The translations under genes and the position numbers were made by a program. A stretch of 64,000 nt of DNA from Mesostigma viride (Eukaryota > Streptophyta > Mesostigmatophyceae > Mesostigmatales > Mesostigmataceae): positions 98,501-162,500 of the forward strand of contig RPFO01000104.1 of NCBI GenBank assembly GCA_009746045.1. The letters are read 5' to 3'. Below are positions 1 through 50,439 of the stretch, one piece after another (within the stretch, counting starts at the first letter, position 1; each line of letters starts with the position of its first letter). Below the pieces are notes generated by a model. The model saw only the letters and a list, made by a program, of their open reading frames with translations, was not told the origin of the DNA and did no database searches.

Positions 1-122
1 CTCTTTCTGAGCCGCGAGCTCAGAGTCGGACGTCCCCGAAGACGAGGACGTCGGAGAGCTATAGACCTGCTCCTGGCATACATCGGAGCCTTGCCCTTGT
101 TGGCGTTTGGGTTAGAAGACAT
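1..122 (-). CDS. Partial basic ORF running off the left edge
   Basis: Reading leftward from an ATG at 122, about 40 codons stay open to the window edge. The peptide begins MSSNPNANKGKAPMYARS and is rich in Arg and Ser. I recognise no domain. It could be the first exon of a gene, or the start of a retroelement gag-like ORF, since retroelement-like remains lie close by. Only the start is visible, so neither reading can be supported further. Confidence 0.2.
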   Translation of the reverse strand, partial: MSSNPNANKGKAPMYARSRSIALRRPRLRGRPTLSSRLRK

Positions 123-710
123 TTTAAAAAACTGGGTGTAGAAAACCGGGTTGAAAATAACGCTTGTTCGCTCGTCGTCAAAATGCACACCTCACGGAGT
201 GCTTTTTAATGCAAGTTAGTGCAGGCTGAGAGCTTGGGAAACTCAGTGCACGCAGACAATGCCTAATGGCCAGTGTGGAGACGACGAGACACCTTGGCAT
301 TAGGATAGAATGGCACATATACTGCTGGTCAGCCGTCAATTGCGGCTGACCAGACTTTGCGTAAGTTAAGCCTAACTTACTGATCCTGGACGGACTAGCC
401 TATCAGTTACAACCTGATCTAGTCAGTCCTAACATGACAACTACAGTCCCGGTACTGTGGTACCGGCTCATCACATACTGAGTATAGCCACGTGTCCATG
501 CCACGACTGCTCTAGTCCAGCACCGTCCCAGTACCCAATTGGGCGCCGGCGGTGCTGGCACGTGTCCACTTAGGCTACAGGCGGGAGACTTAGACTACCT
601 ATGGAGACTATCTCAAGGCCCTTGTCCTTAGCATCATCCTTTCCGGCTGCGAGGCATGGACCCTGCATGGATCCAAGGCGCTTAGCAAGCCAGCTGGACG
701 GCACCATCAC

Positions 711-907
711 GTATAGAATATGCTCCGTCACATCCTCGGCGTCCGCTACCAAGAGCACCGCACCCAGGCCGAGCTCGAGCTACTGCGAGCTCCGGCCTCC
801 TGTCACCCATACCATCCGACACCGCCGCCTACACTCTAGCTTTGCTGGCCATCTTGCCCGCATAGACCAGGTGAATACCGATGTGGTCCCTGCCGGGGGC
901 CGGGCTT
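711..907 (+). pseudogene. LINE reverse-transcriptase C-terminal relic
   Basis: From about 720 the peptide MLRHILGVRYQEH reads open, followed after a frame change by IRHRRLHSSFAGHLARIDQV. These two pieces, in this order, are the usual end of a non-LTR retrotransposon polyprotein (pattern lRrilGvr..., then RRLrw.GHlaRm). A related piece sits at 45,418-45,830. The frame change and the lack of any upstream RT core show a dead fragment. Confidence 0.5.
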
Positions 908-1399
908 AAGACTGGCCAACCAGCTATTAATTAATTAGTAACATAACTCCGGACGTTGGGAGTATATGTAGCACATATCCCAGAGAAGGAGCATATACCA
1001 GGCTTTTAATACATTCTGGGCTACTTCCTGCAAGAGTGGAATGTAAACAACACTTGCTCTAGGTGCACCAAGGGCACCTGCACCACCATGCTGTCTCGGA
1101 GCTCAACCCAACTAAGGGGGGCCCGGCATGGGGGGGAAGATCATCATGGCTATACAATAGGGCATGGCTTCTCAACAGAGAGCGTCTCTCTGCATAGGCA
1201 TAGCATGGCTAAATTCTTAATGCAACATCCATGGGAGGTCCCATTATAGGCATGGCTTGGCTAAATTCTCGGGAGGCATCATCCATGGGGGCCATTATGG
1301 GCGCACATGCGCGTGGGCAGTCAAGTGTCTATTAATTAATTAATTACTTAATTAAGTAATTAATGCGCGTGGGCCACATGCTAGGCTAAGCCTGACTAA

Positions 1400-2700
1400 T
1401 CTACACTACTGGTATATATTTCCTAGTCTGAGGTGGCAGGAGGTGCCTGCCAGGGCTTGTGGTCAACGTGGATGACCGCCCGGCCCCCTCCAGTATACCG
1501 GCTTCGATCCCCCTGCGCTCTGCCGGAGCTGAAGCTAGGTCGGCCATACTCTCGCGTCGCCGCTGTTGCTGGGCCAGGGTAAAGTCGTCATCCAGCGTGA
1601 AGCGAGTCCCCGATCGAGCTTCTTGCGGCCTAATTAAGGAACGACAGCTTGTCCGCCATGTACTTAAAGGTGAGGAGCACGGGTGCCGGGCCAGCCTTAC
1701 CCCGCGCGCGGGGGAGGCGGACAGCCGACATCCACAGCTCACCAGTGAGTTGCATGGGGGCAAGAATGTCCGTGAGAAGAGTCATCGAGGTCTCACCTAC
1801 CGGCTGGTCGAAGTGCTTGACGATGACATTGTGGCTGCGCTGGGTGATGTCGGCCTCCTCGCGAAGGTCGATGGCTTGTTGCTTGAGCTGTGCTGCGATG
1901 GTGGAGGTGGTGGCTAGGTGGTATGATATTATATCATGTGGTATGATATGTATGTTATTATGAGTCCGCCCAGGTGGAGGAAGCATCGCTGGCCGGGCCA
2001 GCAGATGCCGGCTAGCTGGGCAGCGATGTCCTTCACCGGCCGCCTGGGCGGTGAGGCCGCGGCGGTGTCATGCAAGCACTCAAGGGCGGTGGCGGTGGCT
2101 TGGATCGATCGAGGCGCTGGTCGAGGTCGAGGAGCTGGGCCTTGATGTCGGCAGTGGAGGCGGAAATGGCAGTGGAGGTGGAGGCGACGGTGGTGAAAAG
2201 GTGAGGAAGCTCAGTAGCCAGCGTGCCGCCCATTGCTGCCACATCGGCAGCAAGGGGGTCACGTGCTGCTGAAAGGCTTCCGTAAGGATGCAACGGAGTG
2301 TGGAGGCGGAGATGGATGGAGCCCAGATCTCGCCATCAGAGCGCATGAGAAGGAAGTTGAGAATGGTGTGCTGGAGTTGGGGGCGGGTGCACCCGAGCAG
2401 GACATTGATGTTAAACCACCAGTTGCCGTCCGGGGTGATGAGGCGATTGATGTCGTGGAGATGGAGGCACAGGTCGTAAAGCGAGGCGTAGTCCCCGTAG
2501 AAGAGGCAATGCAGGGCAGTTGCCGGGGACATGTCGGTCCAGTCGTAATCGTCGACCTTGAAAGGGTGCATGGGGCCGAAAGCGCGGTTGTGTGGGGTGC
2601 GAAACCCCTCCTGTTTTGTCGGCTGGGCGGCTGCGTTTAGGATCAGGCGATGCCGATGGCGAGGCATTAAGCGCCCGGGAGGGTTCGGGGCGACCACCAG
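1400..2700 (-). pseudogene. Frame-broken minus-strand coding remnant, possibly retroelement ORF
   Basis: Overlapping minus-strand ORFs give protein-like sequence in successive frames. From 2697 down to about 2260 one reads MHPFKVDDYDWTDMSPATA and then FNINVLLGCTRPQLQHTILN. After a shift near a run of C at about 2260 it continues as DPLAADVAAMGGTLATELPH with a helical, coiled-coil-like stretch. A further piece at 1630-1986 contains IAAQLKQQAIDLREEADIT and MTLLTDILAPMQLTGELWM. Frame changes near homopolymers mean either a decayed gene or indel errors in the assembly. I do not recognise the family; a retroelement gag/ORF1 is one possibility. Confidence 0.35.
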
Positions 2701-5700
2701 TGCGCGACTAGTGTCACCGCTGCCTGCCGGACCTGAGGGCGAAGCTGCAGACGTATTTTCATGGCCTAGCGCAGCCGCCAGGCTGCGTTGCGTCGAGGAG
2801 CGTTTGCTCGTCAGATATTGCGTAATAGCTTCGGAAAATTATATCAGCGTGTGCGTCTTAGAAAGACGAAGCGATAGTGATGTTCACAGCCGAATTCGGT
2901 GCCCAAACGTGAAAGTTATGAGCTCCGCCGTCAGCCATGGCTACCTCGTGGCTCATGGCGTTTTGTTTGACAATTGTAATAGGTATGTGTGACCAGCTAT
3001 AGGTATGTCTAGATATCTTCTCCTATGGCAGGGCCTCGATCGTCACGTCCCCTTGCAACCCACTGGCCCACTTGCGCGCGCCCCGCACCGACGCGGCGCG
3101 ACCCGGATCTATGTGACACAACTGCTTGAGGATGCGGGGCTTGCTCAAGGGACTATGACCGTGCCGGCATGATTGACAAGGAGACATGGGCTGCCATTTG
3201 CAATATCAGCACGATCATGAAGGATATATGCATGTCTCCTGCTGTCTCCCCACTGTCAGCCCAATGATTGCTAGCCAGGGTAGAAGTCCGCAGGTAGAGG
3301 TTATTGCCCCTGCAATGTGAGGATAGCCGCTACACTGCCGCCTCGTCTGCCATTACAGTACTAGAGGACAGCTCAGATGAGGATTATATATCCCCATCTA
3401 GTAAGTCTTTATGGTTGGGGCATGATGCAGACAATATTGTCTGTTGTTTAAACTTTTGTGTAATTATTATTCTAATGAGATTAGCATAGTACTCTTTGGC
3501 ATGCCTATGGGCATGACATGGAAGTACTTACTTACTTATTGTAACATTAATATGTCATTACGTACGTACCTCATGCACGTTCTAGCCACAGCTAGTTATA
3601 TATAATTTCCATACGTCTATTACTACCCGCGGGGCACCATATATTCTATATAAACAGGCTACGGTACGGCGTGCGGCCAGCTGGATCGGTTAACGATACA
3701 TTTCTTTGCTTGATCGATACTAGCTAGACATCATATTTAGATTACAGCTAGGCATGCACTCATGACTAGTCCAGCTGCAAGCTGTTGTTGACGAAACTCA
3801 GACTAACATTTATTTAATATTGCCAATATGCCCTCTCCTTTGCACGGCTTCCGACGTTGCGTGGCCCAGTGAGCAGTTCCCCCTACTCACATTCGCCCCA
3901 CGTGGGGCTAGCAGTTAGATTCGATCCACTGGTTCATATTGGGGAATTTCGGACGCACTTGCACCACTCTGATCCGGTAAAGAGCTTTTTCGCACTTGGG
4001 CTGTAGATTGGGATGCCTTCGGACCCCCCTAAAGTCGCGAAATCATGCAAGAGGTCCTGTGTTCGAATCCAGTATCGTACCCAAAGCTTTCTCTAAATAA
4101 AATGGCCTGGCCCAGCCGAGCTAGCTAGCCATGCGCAAGACGCGTGCACGTTGCACAAGCAAAACGAAACGTTCAAGGGCCTCCATATTGATTCCTCCGA
4201 ATAATTAATTTTGCCGAACGCCGCCTACCATACATATCGCATATGAGGTACTGTACAAGTAGCCTGCAAAAGAAACCGGCACAATCACACATTGCAAGCG
4301 GCGGTGCCGACGTCCATGAAGGCGAGGACTCAGCTGCGGGCCTGCGGCCGTTACGCGGATGCACTTTCATCACTTTGACACCCCGACAACAAAATCCTTG
4401 ATGCCGCTTGCATACGGAGCATTAGGTCATTCAGCAATGATGTAATGATAACAATCTATTTAATGCGAAGATGCTTCACCTACGTCTTGAAATCCTGATT
4501 TGCCTCCCCAACCCGCCAGGCGTCCACCATTCGCACGCAGGCGCAACGAGCCGATCGCCGCACTTATACATCTGACGAGCATAAATAACCATGAAACCTA
4601 ACGGTAACGCACCAGTGAGCACTCTTCAGAAGGGGTCTAGTACTGAGCACTACCAAGAAACGAAGGGACCATCAAAAAACAAGAAACTTTGCAGGGGTTG
4701 AGTATGGAGCGTCGGATCATGCGTTTGAAGTGCTAACTTGGGGGTAGACCACCAGTGTCCGAGCACGTTTCGCATGCAGGCCACCTTTGCTTGGGAATTA
4801 CCACCTTTCCCCGACAATTGGAGCTCCCCAAGTACGCGACCAATCTAGAAGGAGGAACTGGCTGCTGGGCCAATCCGCGCGAAGCGCCAAGCGCGCCGGC
4901 GGGCGCGCGGCCGCCTCCTAATCGGAGCGCAATTTTTACGGCAGGCATGCGGCACTCGCCAGGGGTCAAAATCCGATACTACCAACGCCAAAAACTTAAT
5001 TAATTCGCCAAAATGCATGCAAAATGTGTTTTTTTTATAAAAGTGGGACCGGTCTCTCGCCAGTGCCTTCTAGGATAATACGATCCCCAGTTCCGAACCG
5101 CAAGTTTCGGAGCTCTTCCGCTTTGCAGAAGGGGATGTAGTACGGTCAGAAGCGCAGACACCTCCACACGCTTTGTCAGGATAGAAAACGTTGGTACGAC
5201 AACACCGAGGCGCCGTCCTAGTTCAGAATACTAGATCGTTTCTATTATTCTCGTTCGTTTCTCTATCTTTTTGTTCCTGGTTCGAATTATAGAACGCTTG
5301 CTCAGAATTGTAATGTGGTGTCGTCATCATCCTGTTGACCGGTTCGTCTCTACTTGGTATACTTAGGGAATCGGTTTATTGTACCGTTTCACTGAACAGC
5401 GTCCCGACGTGATCGCTGCGCTGTGCAGTGCAAGGCAGACCCGTTGGCAGCGTCTGCAATGCACGCGATGCGCATAGCGTCATAGCCTGTCATAGCGTGG
5501 ATCAGCGCACGAGCGGACGTACACAAACTCCACGTGAGGCAAACCGTCGTTCATCACGAGGCGGGACTACATGTATATCTTTTGTCGCGGCACCTTATAT
5601 TCTCTAGTACTGTAGTGCGCGCGGCACTTTTTTGCGGGCCATGGGGCAGGAAAATGTGGCCTTCTCGCACACGTAAGCGCTGAGATGCGGCCTTGGCTAA

Positions 5701-6289
5701 TCATATGCTCATCATGCAATATTGGCCTCGCGTACGGCGGCTAATCTAGCGAGCATGAATTATATATTTCAGAGCTAAAATTGCGCGCGTATTCATGCAG
5801 CACAGCTGGTAGGGCATGACTTAAATTTGGCGCTGGCCTGTGGATGCTTGGGACTGCTGATCCACCGGCCATGCGAGCCGTGAGTCATTGGAAGCTTTGT
5901 ATAAGATAGTTCATCATGTTCTTCACCAGTTTGATGTAGGCGCGGACGTCTCATTTCATATTCCTGCAATTGCAGCGCTAGCAAACTTCATGGTGGCGCT
6001 GGTTACGTTGATACCCTTTGGAAGACGGAGATCGCCTTGCCAGCCACGCTTGCGCTGGTTTCACAGCCCCCCCACTATCCCGCCTGTTTAATTCACCATC
6101 GTGGTGGGCGTCGGGGCGTTTGCAGGGCGTGCAGATACGGACCCTTGATAAGGAATTATCACGCGGCATGCGCAGGTGGCGTTGACGTTACTCTTCATCC
6201 TGCTGCCGGCTCCATGTTTCCGCCGTAATGAGTTATGGCATTAGATTATCTTGTGACCTCGATTTTGTTGTCGCCAAGAGCTAAGAGAC
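2701..6289. other. Upstream flank of the ARF-type gene, no gene recognised
   Basis: AT-rich non-coding sequence with many short palindromes (for example runs of TTAATTAA and TAGCTAGC). ORFs are short and none resembles a known domain. A promoter for the gene starting at 6290 should lie here, but I see no element I can assign with confidence. A T-loop-like GTTCGAATCC at about 4,060 is discussed among rejected items. Confidence 0.4.
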
Positions 6290-44343
<38,054 letters not shown>

Positions 44344-45417
44344 GGAAATGTCAACGAGTGTCAGGAGCTGTGACAAGACAAGTTTTGGAAATGTAACGAG
44401 TGTAAGGAACTACTATCTGGCCGGGCTCCACGCCCGCATGGTCCTTCTGAAGCTGAGCCTGTGGGGCCCCGAGAGACGACAAGGCCGCCAGGTGGCAGGC
44501 GCATGCTCGCTGCCTGGTTGTCGAATGCACTTTTGGCGTGGTTGCGCGGGTATATCCAGAATTTTTGTACCACTGACGTAGGGCTTGCCCGCCGTAGGTG
44601 TGTGGGCTGGTATGTTCGGTGGATGCCTGAGACACAGTGCGTGAAGATTACATCTTATGTGTAAAATAGCGTCATTAGACCGGCGCAAAAATAGGCAACT
44701 GATGCACCATCTTTATTGGTGGCATGCGTGTACATAATTGGTGTGCAATTTGTGCGTGCACAGTTATGAGGATGAGACAGCAAGAAAGATGGTGGGCATT
44801 CATGGCGTGATATGTCATGCCATTGTTTTGCTGGAGAGGTTCAGCCTTTGAGCAGGACTTTCTACCAAGGAACTGTTCGTGTGCCAAGTTGAGTTGCACC
44901 ATTTTTTTTTCCATGCAAAGGGTGTGTATTTCCCTCTGACCAATAATTAAGCAATATACAGTTACCAACCATATGCAGCATGTGTTATCCATACATACAT
45001 GTGACACAATAACATGGTGGACTCTTTTCCACGAAACATGCAAGATCTTTGACTTACCAAGTTGCGAGACTCAGCCAGCTGGTCCCCAATACCAGCTGCT
45101 GTTTGAGAATATGAATCCAGACAACTACCCCTTCCACGGCGTTGGATCGCCTTGCGTCCAGGCATAGTTGTCTCACTTCATTAAAAAAATTAAATTAAAT
45201 TATAACATGCCTCCGTTGGGTGGTCATGTAGCACATATTCCATGTTGGGTGGGTGGAGGTGGGAGAAGCCGCGTAATCGACCTAACCTACTCTAAGCTAT
45301 CTAGTCTAAATCCTAACTACGCTACTCACTTCATACTACGTTACTACAGAGGAATACTGAATACGGACTGTTCAAATACGGACTCAATGCGGACGAACTA
45401 CAGATGAATAATACTCT
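44344..45417. other. Downstream flank of ARF-type gene
   Basis: The 3' untranslated region and terminator should be here. AATTAAATTAAAT-type AT stretches occur at about 45,185. I see no coding sequence and cannot place the poly(A) site. Confidence 0.5.
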
Positions 45418-45830
45418 GATGGCTCTGAACTTCGGATCGTCAAGCGAGACAGTCTTCAAGGTCGTCACTCTGACAATCCTGACCTACGGCGCCGAGACCT
45501 GGACACTGACGCGGAGGAGCTGGAGCAATCAACGTTTCGACGGCAACGTCACCAAGATGCTGCGCAAGGCCCGTTTGGTTTGCACATTAGTAGTGAGGAG
45601 TTGTATACGCTGACTTGCCTATGTTTCCCACATTCTTAGGCACAGGCGCCTGGGCCTAGCCGGGCACTTGGCTCGCACAGATCAGGTAGACACATCAGAT
45701 AGACTAGCTGGCACCAAGCCCGCCTAGCCTGGACGTTTTGTCCTCACCTGGCGTGCCCCAGGCCGCGCGCGGCAGGGCCGCCACCCGTGGACTTTCCGTG
45801 ATAGGTTAGGCATGGACATGCATGTGCTAC
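45418..45830 (+). pseudogene. LINE reverse-transcriptase C-terminal relic
   Basis: LTILTYGAETWTLTRRSWSN and KMLRKARL (45,460-45,580) match the post-RT segment of non-LTR elements (tLlYGaEtWtl...mLRk). After a frame change, RRLGLAGHLARTDQVDT (about 45,640-45,690) and GRARQGRHPWTFRDRLGMD (about 45,760-45,815) continue in the expected order. Same family as the relic at 711-907. Broken by stops and frame changes, with no RT core. Confidence 0.6.
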
Positions 45831-47833
45831 CCTAGACGAGACGGGCTCACACCCGGGCAGCCTCCTGGTTTGTCTGTAATATGGAGGCAGATGGTACGCA
45901 AGATGGCAAGTAGTGATGAAGGAGACCGCCCCCAAGTCTGTGGGGGCTCCGCGTGTGACCGCGTATGGCATTCATAGCGCCAGCTGGCTTTGGTAATCAT
46001 AAATGCGGCTACAGCTGATCGGCACGCTTGATCAGACTCTTCTTGAACCAGTTTTACTCTCCAAGCTTAATTATGACGAGAGTTTACCAGCGGCTTCATT
46101 GACGGCCACCAAATGGAGGCACATCGCCTAGCCGAAGCACTACCATCCAAGCCAAGCACTTGCAAGGCCCCACCTTTGACACGCCAACCTCTTGACGTTG
46201 ACCTGAAACCCCTCCTCCCAATACAGCTTTGCAAGCCTACCACAGCTGGGGCATTCCCCTTCCTGACACAATCAGATGTACCCAGTCCCTTATGTTGTGA
46301 AGATGCAATCAATGCATGCGGGCAGGTGAGCGCAGGGGTTGGGTATTGCGGCTTCAACTATGCCATTTCCCCCTTTCCCCCCTCGTACGCCAGGGATCTA
46401 TGCTGCAGGTGCCGGGTGCCAGAAGTTTACCGTTGCCAGCACAATGCGCGCTAACAACCGTGTGCTGGCAAATGGCAGACAATGGGCGGGCTGACAAAGA
46501 GCACCTAAGGGCAAAGAGCACATAAGAGCAGCTGAAGGCTCACGAGGGCGCCAGGCGCGCACACGCCGCACATTTGCATATTAGGCAAGGTACGCCCAAC
46601 ACAATGTGGTGCACCCCATTCACGGGAAGGAACGGTTTACCCGCACAGGGTTGACCCATGCGGTAAATGACCCGCACAGGGTTGACCCACGCACGATGCG
46701 CCTTCCCCCGCGCATGGCCCATCCCTCATGACCCGTTGACGCGATGTGCAGCCGCCAAGGCGGGCCGTGTGACGTGGCGGCCAGAGGCAGGCCAGACAGG
46801 TGTGATGGCCCGACACATGCGACGCCCTGAGGCGGGCCGAAGAGGTGCAGCAGCAAACCTCCGTCGTCCTTGTGGCAAGGGAAGGCAGGCTAACTGCTTG
46901 GTTGATCCCGTGGCAAGACTAAAGCGGGGGTGGTCCTTACCCCCACACCCCACACCTTGTTTTTCGGATGACGAGAGATGTACGGCCGGCAGCAGCAAGT
47001 TTGCGTGCGGGATGTCGTCCGTGCGGCACTACGTCCAAGCAAGCTGACCCCATAGGCACGACCCGCGGATGCCCGCGGAGGGGCCGCGCGCTCACAGGTG
47101 GAGATGTTAGACAGCGAGGCAGCGACGGATTACGCTGCAAGCGAGCATTCCGTGCAGGTGCCGCACCATCCGTTCTGGCGACCTACCAGCGATTAAGGGG
47201 ACCATCGCAGCATTGCATCAGTACAAGCGCTCAGTGCATTCCAATCCCTGCACCGATGTGCCCGCCGCACATCATTTGACCGCGGTTCCCAATCGGGCGC
47301 TGCATGGACCCATGGCTTCCTGGGTATGTGCCCCACGGGCACTCCATTCGTCTTGGTCCACAACGCGCACCCTGGTGGCTCGCTCTACACACAGGGACCC
47401 TAAACCCTGGGGGGATCCGCCCAAAGAGGGGACACAGACTCCAGCGATGCGGTGACTTGGCCATTCTATTCTCCTGCCAGCGATGCGCTGTATTGTGTCT
47501 TGGCCCATCCCGTTCGCCTGCCACGCTGTACAACCAGAGGGCGCAGGAGTGCCGACGCCGATTCATCACCCACCTGCAGCGAGCCAGCGTGGCCTCTGGT
47601 GGTCTATGATGGTAATCCTTGACACCAAGGGGTTGAAATCTTGAGCTCAAGCTCGAGGGTCATGCTTAAGCTTGTAATTATTATCTTGAGCTTTACAAGC
47701 TGAACACCAGCTTCAGCATTCCGCCCCGTGCGGTCGTCCACCCCCCCTGCCCCCCCCCGGGGTAACAACACGAACGACCTTGGCCCGATCCTTCTCCTTA
47801 TCTCGACTCGAAACCTGTTGCCAGCACATTTGC
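45831..47833. other. Intergenic region between convergent genes
   Basis: Between the ends of the ARF-type gene and the J-domain gene. A short direct repeat with CCGCACAGGGTTGACCCA occurs at 46,640 and 46,671. The area 46,700-47,600 is GC-rich with several open frames, but none gives protein-like similarity; an old retroelement is possible. Confidence 0.4.
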
Positions 47834-47872
47834 TCACTTCTGCCGCTTCCCACGCTTCCTGGAAGTACCCCC
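47834..47872 (-). CDS. Terminal mini-exon of J-domain/Jiv90 gene
   Basis: Twelve codons plus TGA, after a GCATGCAG acceptor. Without this intron the reading frame continues for over 100 codons of Gly/Arg/Pro-rich sequence with no family likeness. With it the protein ends in a short basic tail, as in plant relatives, whose ends are also Lys/Arg-rich. The choice is inference, not transcript-based. Confidence 0.6.
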   Translation of the reverse strand, partial: GGTSRKRGKRQK

Positions 47873-49446
47873 CTGCATGCATGAAGCCCGCCCCTTGGAT
47901 GCTGGCAAGGACAATCTCTTGCAGGCGCGTGGTTACTTCCGCCGCCGCCCCCGCTTCTTGGCACTTGGCCCCATGGAGTTGCGGGGGCCAGGGCCGGGCC
48001 CCGGAGGCCCCGTGCCCCCCCCCCCCGCCCCTTCCCCCCCTCTGGAAACGTGCTCACCTTGAAACTGGGCGCGTGCGTGTTGGGCACCGGGACTCCCCCC
48101 GAGCAGCAGTACCACTCGGTCACATCGTACACCGTCCCTTGGCTGGCACAGAAGCACGCGAGCGGGCCCGTGCGAGAGAACAAGCCCATGAGCACCGGGC
48201 GGGCCATCTGTTCCGACCAACCGTCCCCCTGCTGCGCGCCGTGATACTTGCGGCAGTCACCACACCATCGGCACGCCCGCACCGACCGCATCGTCGCCAC
48301 CCACATGTGCGCGCCGCCGCACCGGACACAGCCCACAGGGATCTCCAGCCCTCCCCCTCCCCCGCCATGATACTCCTCCGCCCCGTCCTCGTGCCCTCGA
48401 CCGGACGTGCGTGCATAGCCCCTCTTCCCACCAACCGAGGACGATGCCCCAAACGCCCCGGGTGACCCCCCGCCAAAGGGCCCATGCCCCCCACCCCCGT
48501 GCGTCCGCCAGCCACCCCCGCGCATGTTGCGGGTCAGCTCATCCATCGCGAGCTGCGCGTCGTAGTCGTGGCGGCGGCCAGCATCTGAGAGGCACTCGTA
48601 CGCGGCCTGCACCCGCTGGAACGCTTCCCCTGCCTGCGGGCACCCGGTGGCCTTGTCCGGGTGGACCAGCCGCGCGCGCATGTGGTAGGCTTTCTTCGCG
48701 GCGACAGGGTCCAGCGGGGCGCCGCGGGACAGGGCGAGGGTCGCATAGTGGTCGCGCTCGCGCAGGGACATGATCCGCGATATCTCGGCCTCCGCGGTGG
48801 TGAGCTGGCACGAGTCGACGCACTCGGCCCACGGGCGGGTCGAGTGGTGGGCTGAGTGGGGGGCTGGGTGGGCCGGGTCCGGCTCGTGGGCCGGTTCGGC
48901 GCCGTCGGGGTACCGGCGGCCGCGGTGGCCGGATCGACTGCTCTCTCGGTTGCTCGCGAGGTAGATGACGATGTCGACGGAGACGCAGGAGAGGAGGAAC
49001 GCGGTGAAGGTGAGCACGACGCCGCGGGTGAGGAATAGGTGGAGCGTCATGAGGGCCAGGATGATCATGAGTCCCGCCTTGAACGCGCGGAGCAGGTAGG
49101 CGGCGAGCCCGATGCCCAGCAGCAGCGCGGCTTTGCCGAGGCTGCCGTACAGGAGCGTCACGCCGGCCACGTAGAGTCCCATGGCGATCAGGGAGATGAG
49201 CGGGCTGAGGAAGAGCCATAGCGCGACGCAGGAGGTGAGCACGACCGCGTTCGCGACCCAGTAGGACAGGTGGAAGACGATGAAGAGGAGGAACCAGAGG
49301 GCGGCCGAGAAGACGACGGGGCCGCCGGAGGGGACGGACACGGCGCCCCGGATGAGCGAGGTGGCCAGAAAGAAGCCTGCCAGGCACACGATGGAGGCGG
49401 CCAGCATAAAAGCCCCCTTGATTTTCTTCATGTTCAATGGCGCCAT
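47834..49446 (-). CDS. Membrane J-domain protein with Jiv90 domain (DNAJC14-like), 2 exons
   Basis: Exons on the minus strand: 49446-48058 and 47872-47834, joined across a 185-base GT/AG intron in phase 0, giving 475 residues. Residues 10-165 contain about five hydrophobic segments, so the protein should sit in a membrane, probably ER. Residues 231-299 form a J domain with intact HPD at 262-264, the motif that stimulates Hsp70 ATPase. A Gly-rich linker follows. Residues 371-463 match the Jiv90 domain, with paired CxxC sites (C373/C376, C392/C395), HGAQQGDGW and a final PNTHAPSFK. The family includes animal DNAJC14 and uncharacterised plant homologues. The last exon adds a basic tail, GGTSRKRGKRQK. 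An upstream exon may exist, since homologues have longer N termini. The gene is convergent with the ARF-type gene. Confidence 0.8.
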
Positions 49447-49960
49447 GCCCGCACCGTTGTGCCAACTACAGCCGCAGGCAGACGGCCAACTCGGCCCAGC
49501 GTGCAGCTACCTCATTTGCATCCCGACCTTTGCCACGGCACAAAAGCGACGCAGTCAGGGAAGTCCGAATGAGACTTTACAGCCCTTTCCCAGCAGACTA
49601 ACGAGGGTAATTCTTGTATACACTAGGTGATATGCTCGGCATTGCGGCATCTATCAGCTAAGTGCACCAGACTTCTTCCTCCTGAATTGAAGGGGAAAAG
49701 AAATTAGCGGGGGAGCTCATTCCGAATGCTAGCGCGTCACGCCGACCATATTAAGTCAGTGAAGGACAACTCAGACGCGGGAATGACGTGAATGACTGGT
49801 GGCGTTGCTCGTTCTAGCGTTTCAGGTGCCTTGTGCACCGCCATGGACGATGTCGTAAATTATTTACAATGTACATGCATAGGGCGTCGGGCTGTGGCAT
49901 GGAACTAACGATTGATATTCCCGTGCCAAAGGTACAAGATTCTCGTCATCAACGCGTCAA
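49447..49960. other. Upstream flank of J-domain gene
   Basis: Promoter side of the minus-strand J-domain gene; no coding sequence or recognisable element seen. If the gene has a 5' exon it would be here or beyond the repeat block. Confidence 0.4.
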
Positions 49961-49969
49961 CTAACATTG

Positions 49970-50357
<388 letters not shown>

Positions 50358-50426
50358 GTACTTGCAAAGGAATCTCCTCCATTACTTGCTGGAACTCTGC
50401 GACGTTCTGTAGTCCGGTGGGGAATG

Positions 50427-50439
50427 AAGTGGACTGAAC
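50427..50439 (+). repeat. LINE target-site duplication, left copy
   Basis: AAGTGGACTGAAC, repeated exactly at 53,911-53,923 directly after the poly(A) tail of the LINE. Confidence 0.8.

Noticed and set aside
4040-4085. GTTCGAATCC, resembling a tRNA T-loop / pol III B box
   Set aside because: The flanking bases do not form the T stem, and no D arm, anticodon arm or acceptor stem can be drawn upstream. At most a SINE remnant; not reported as a tRNA.
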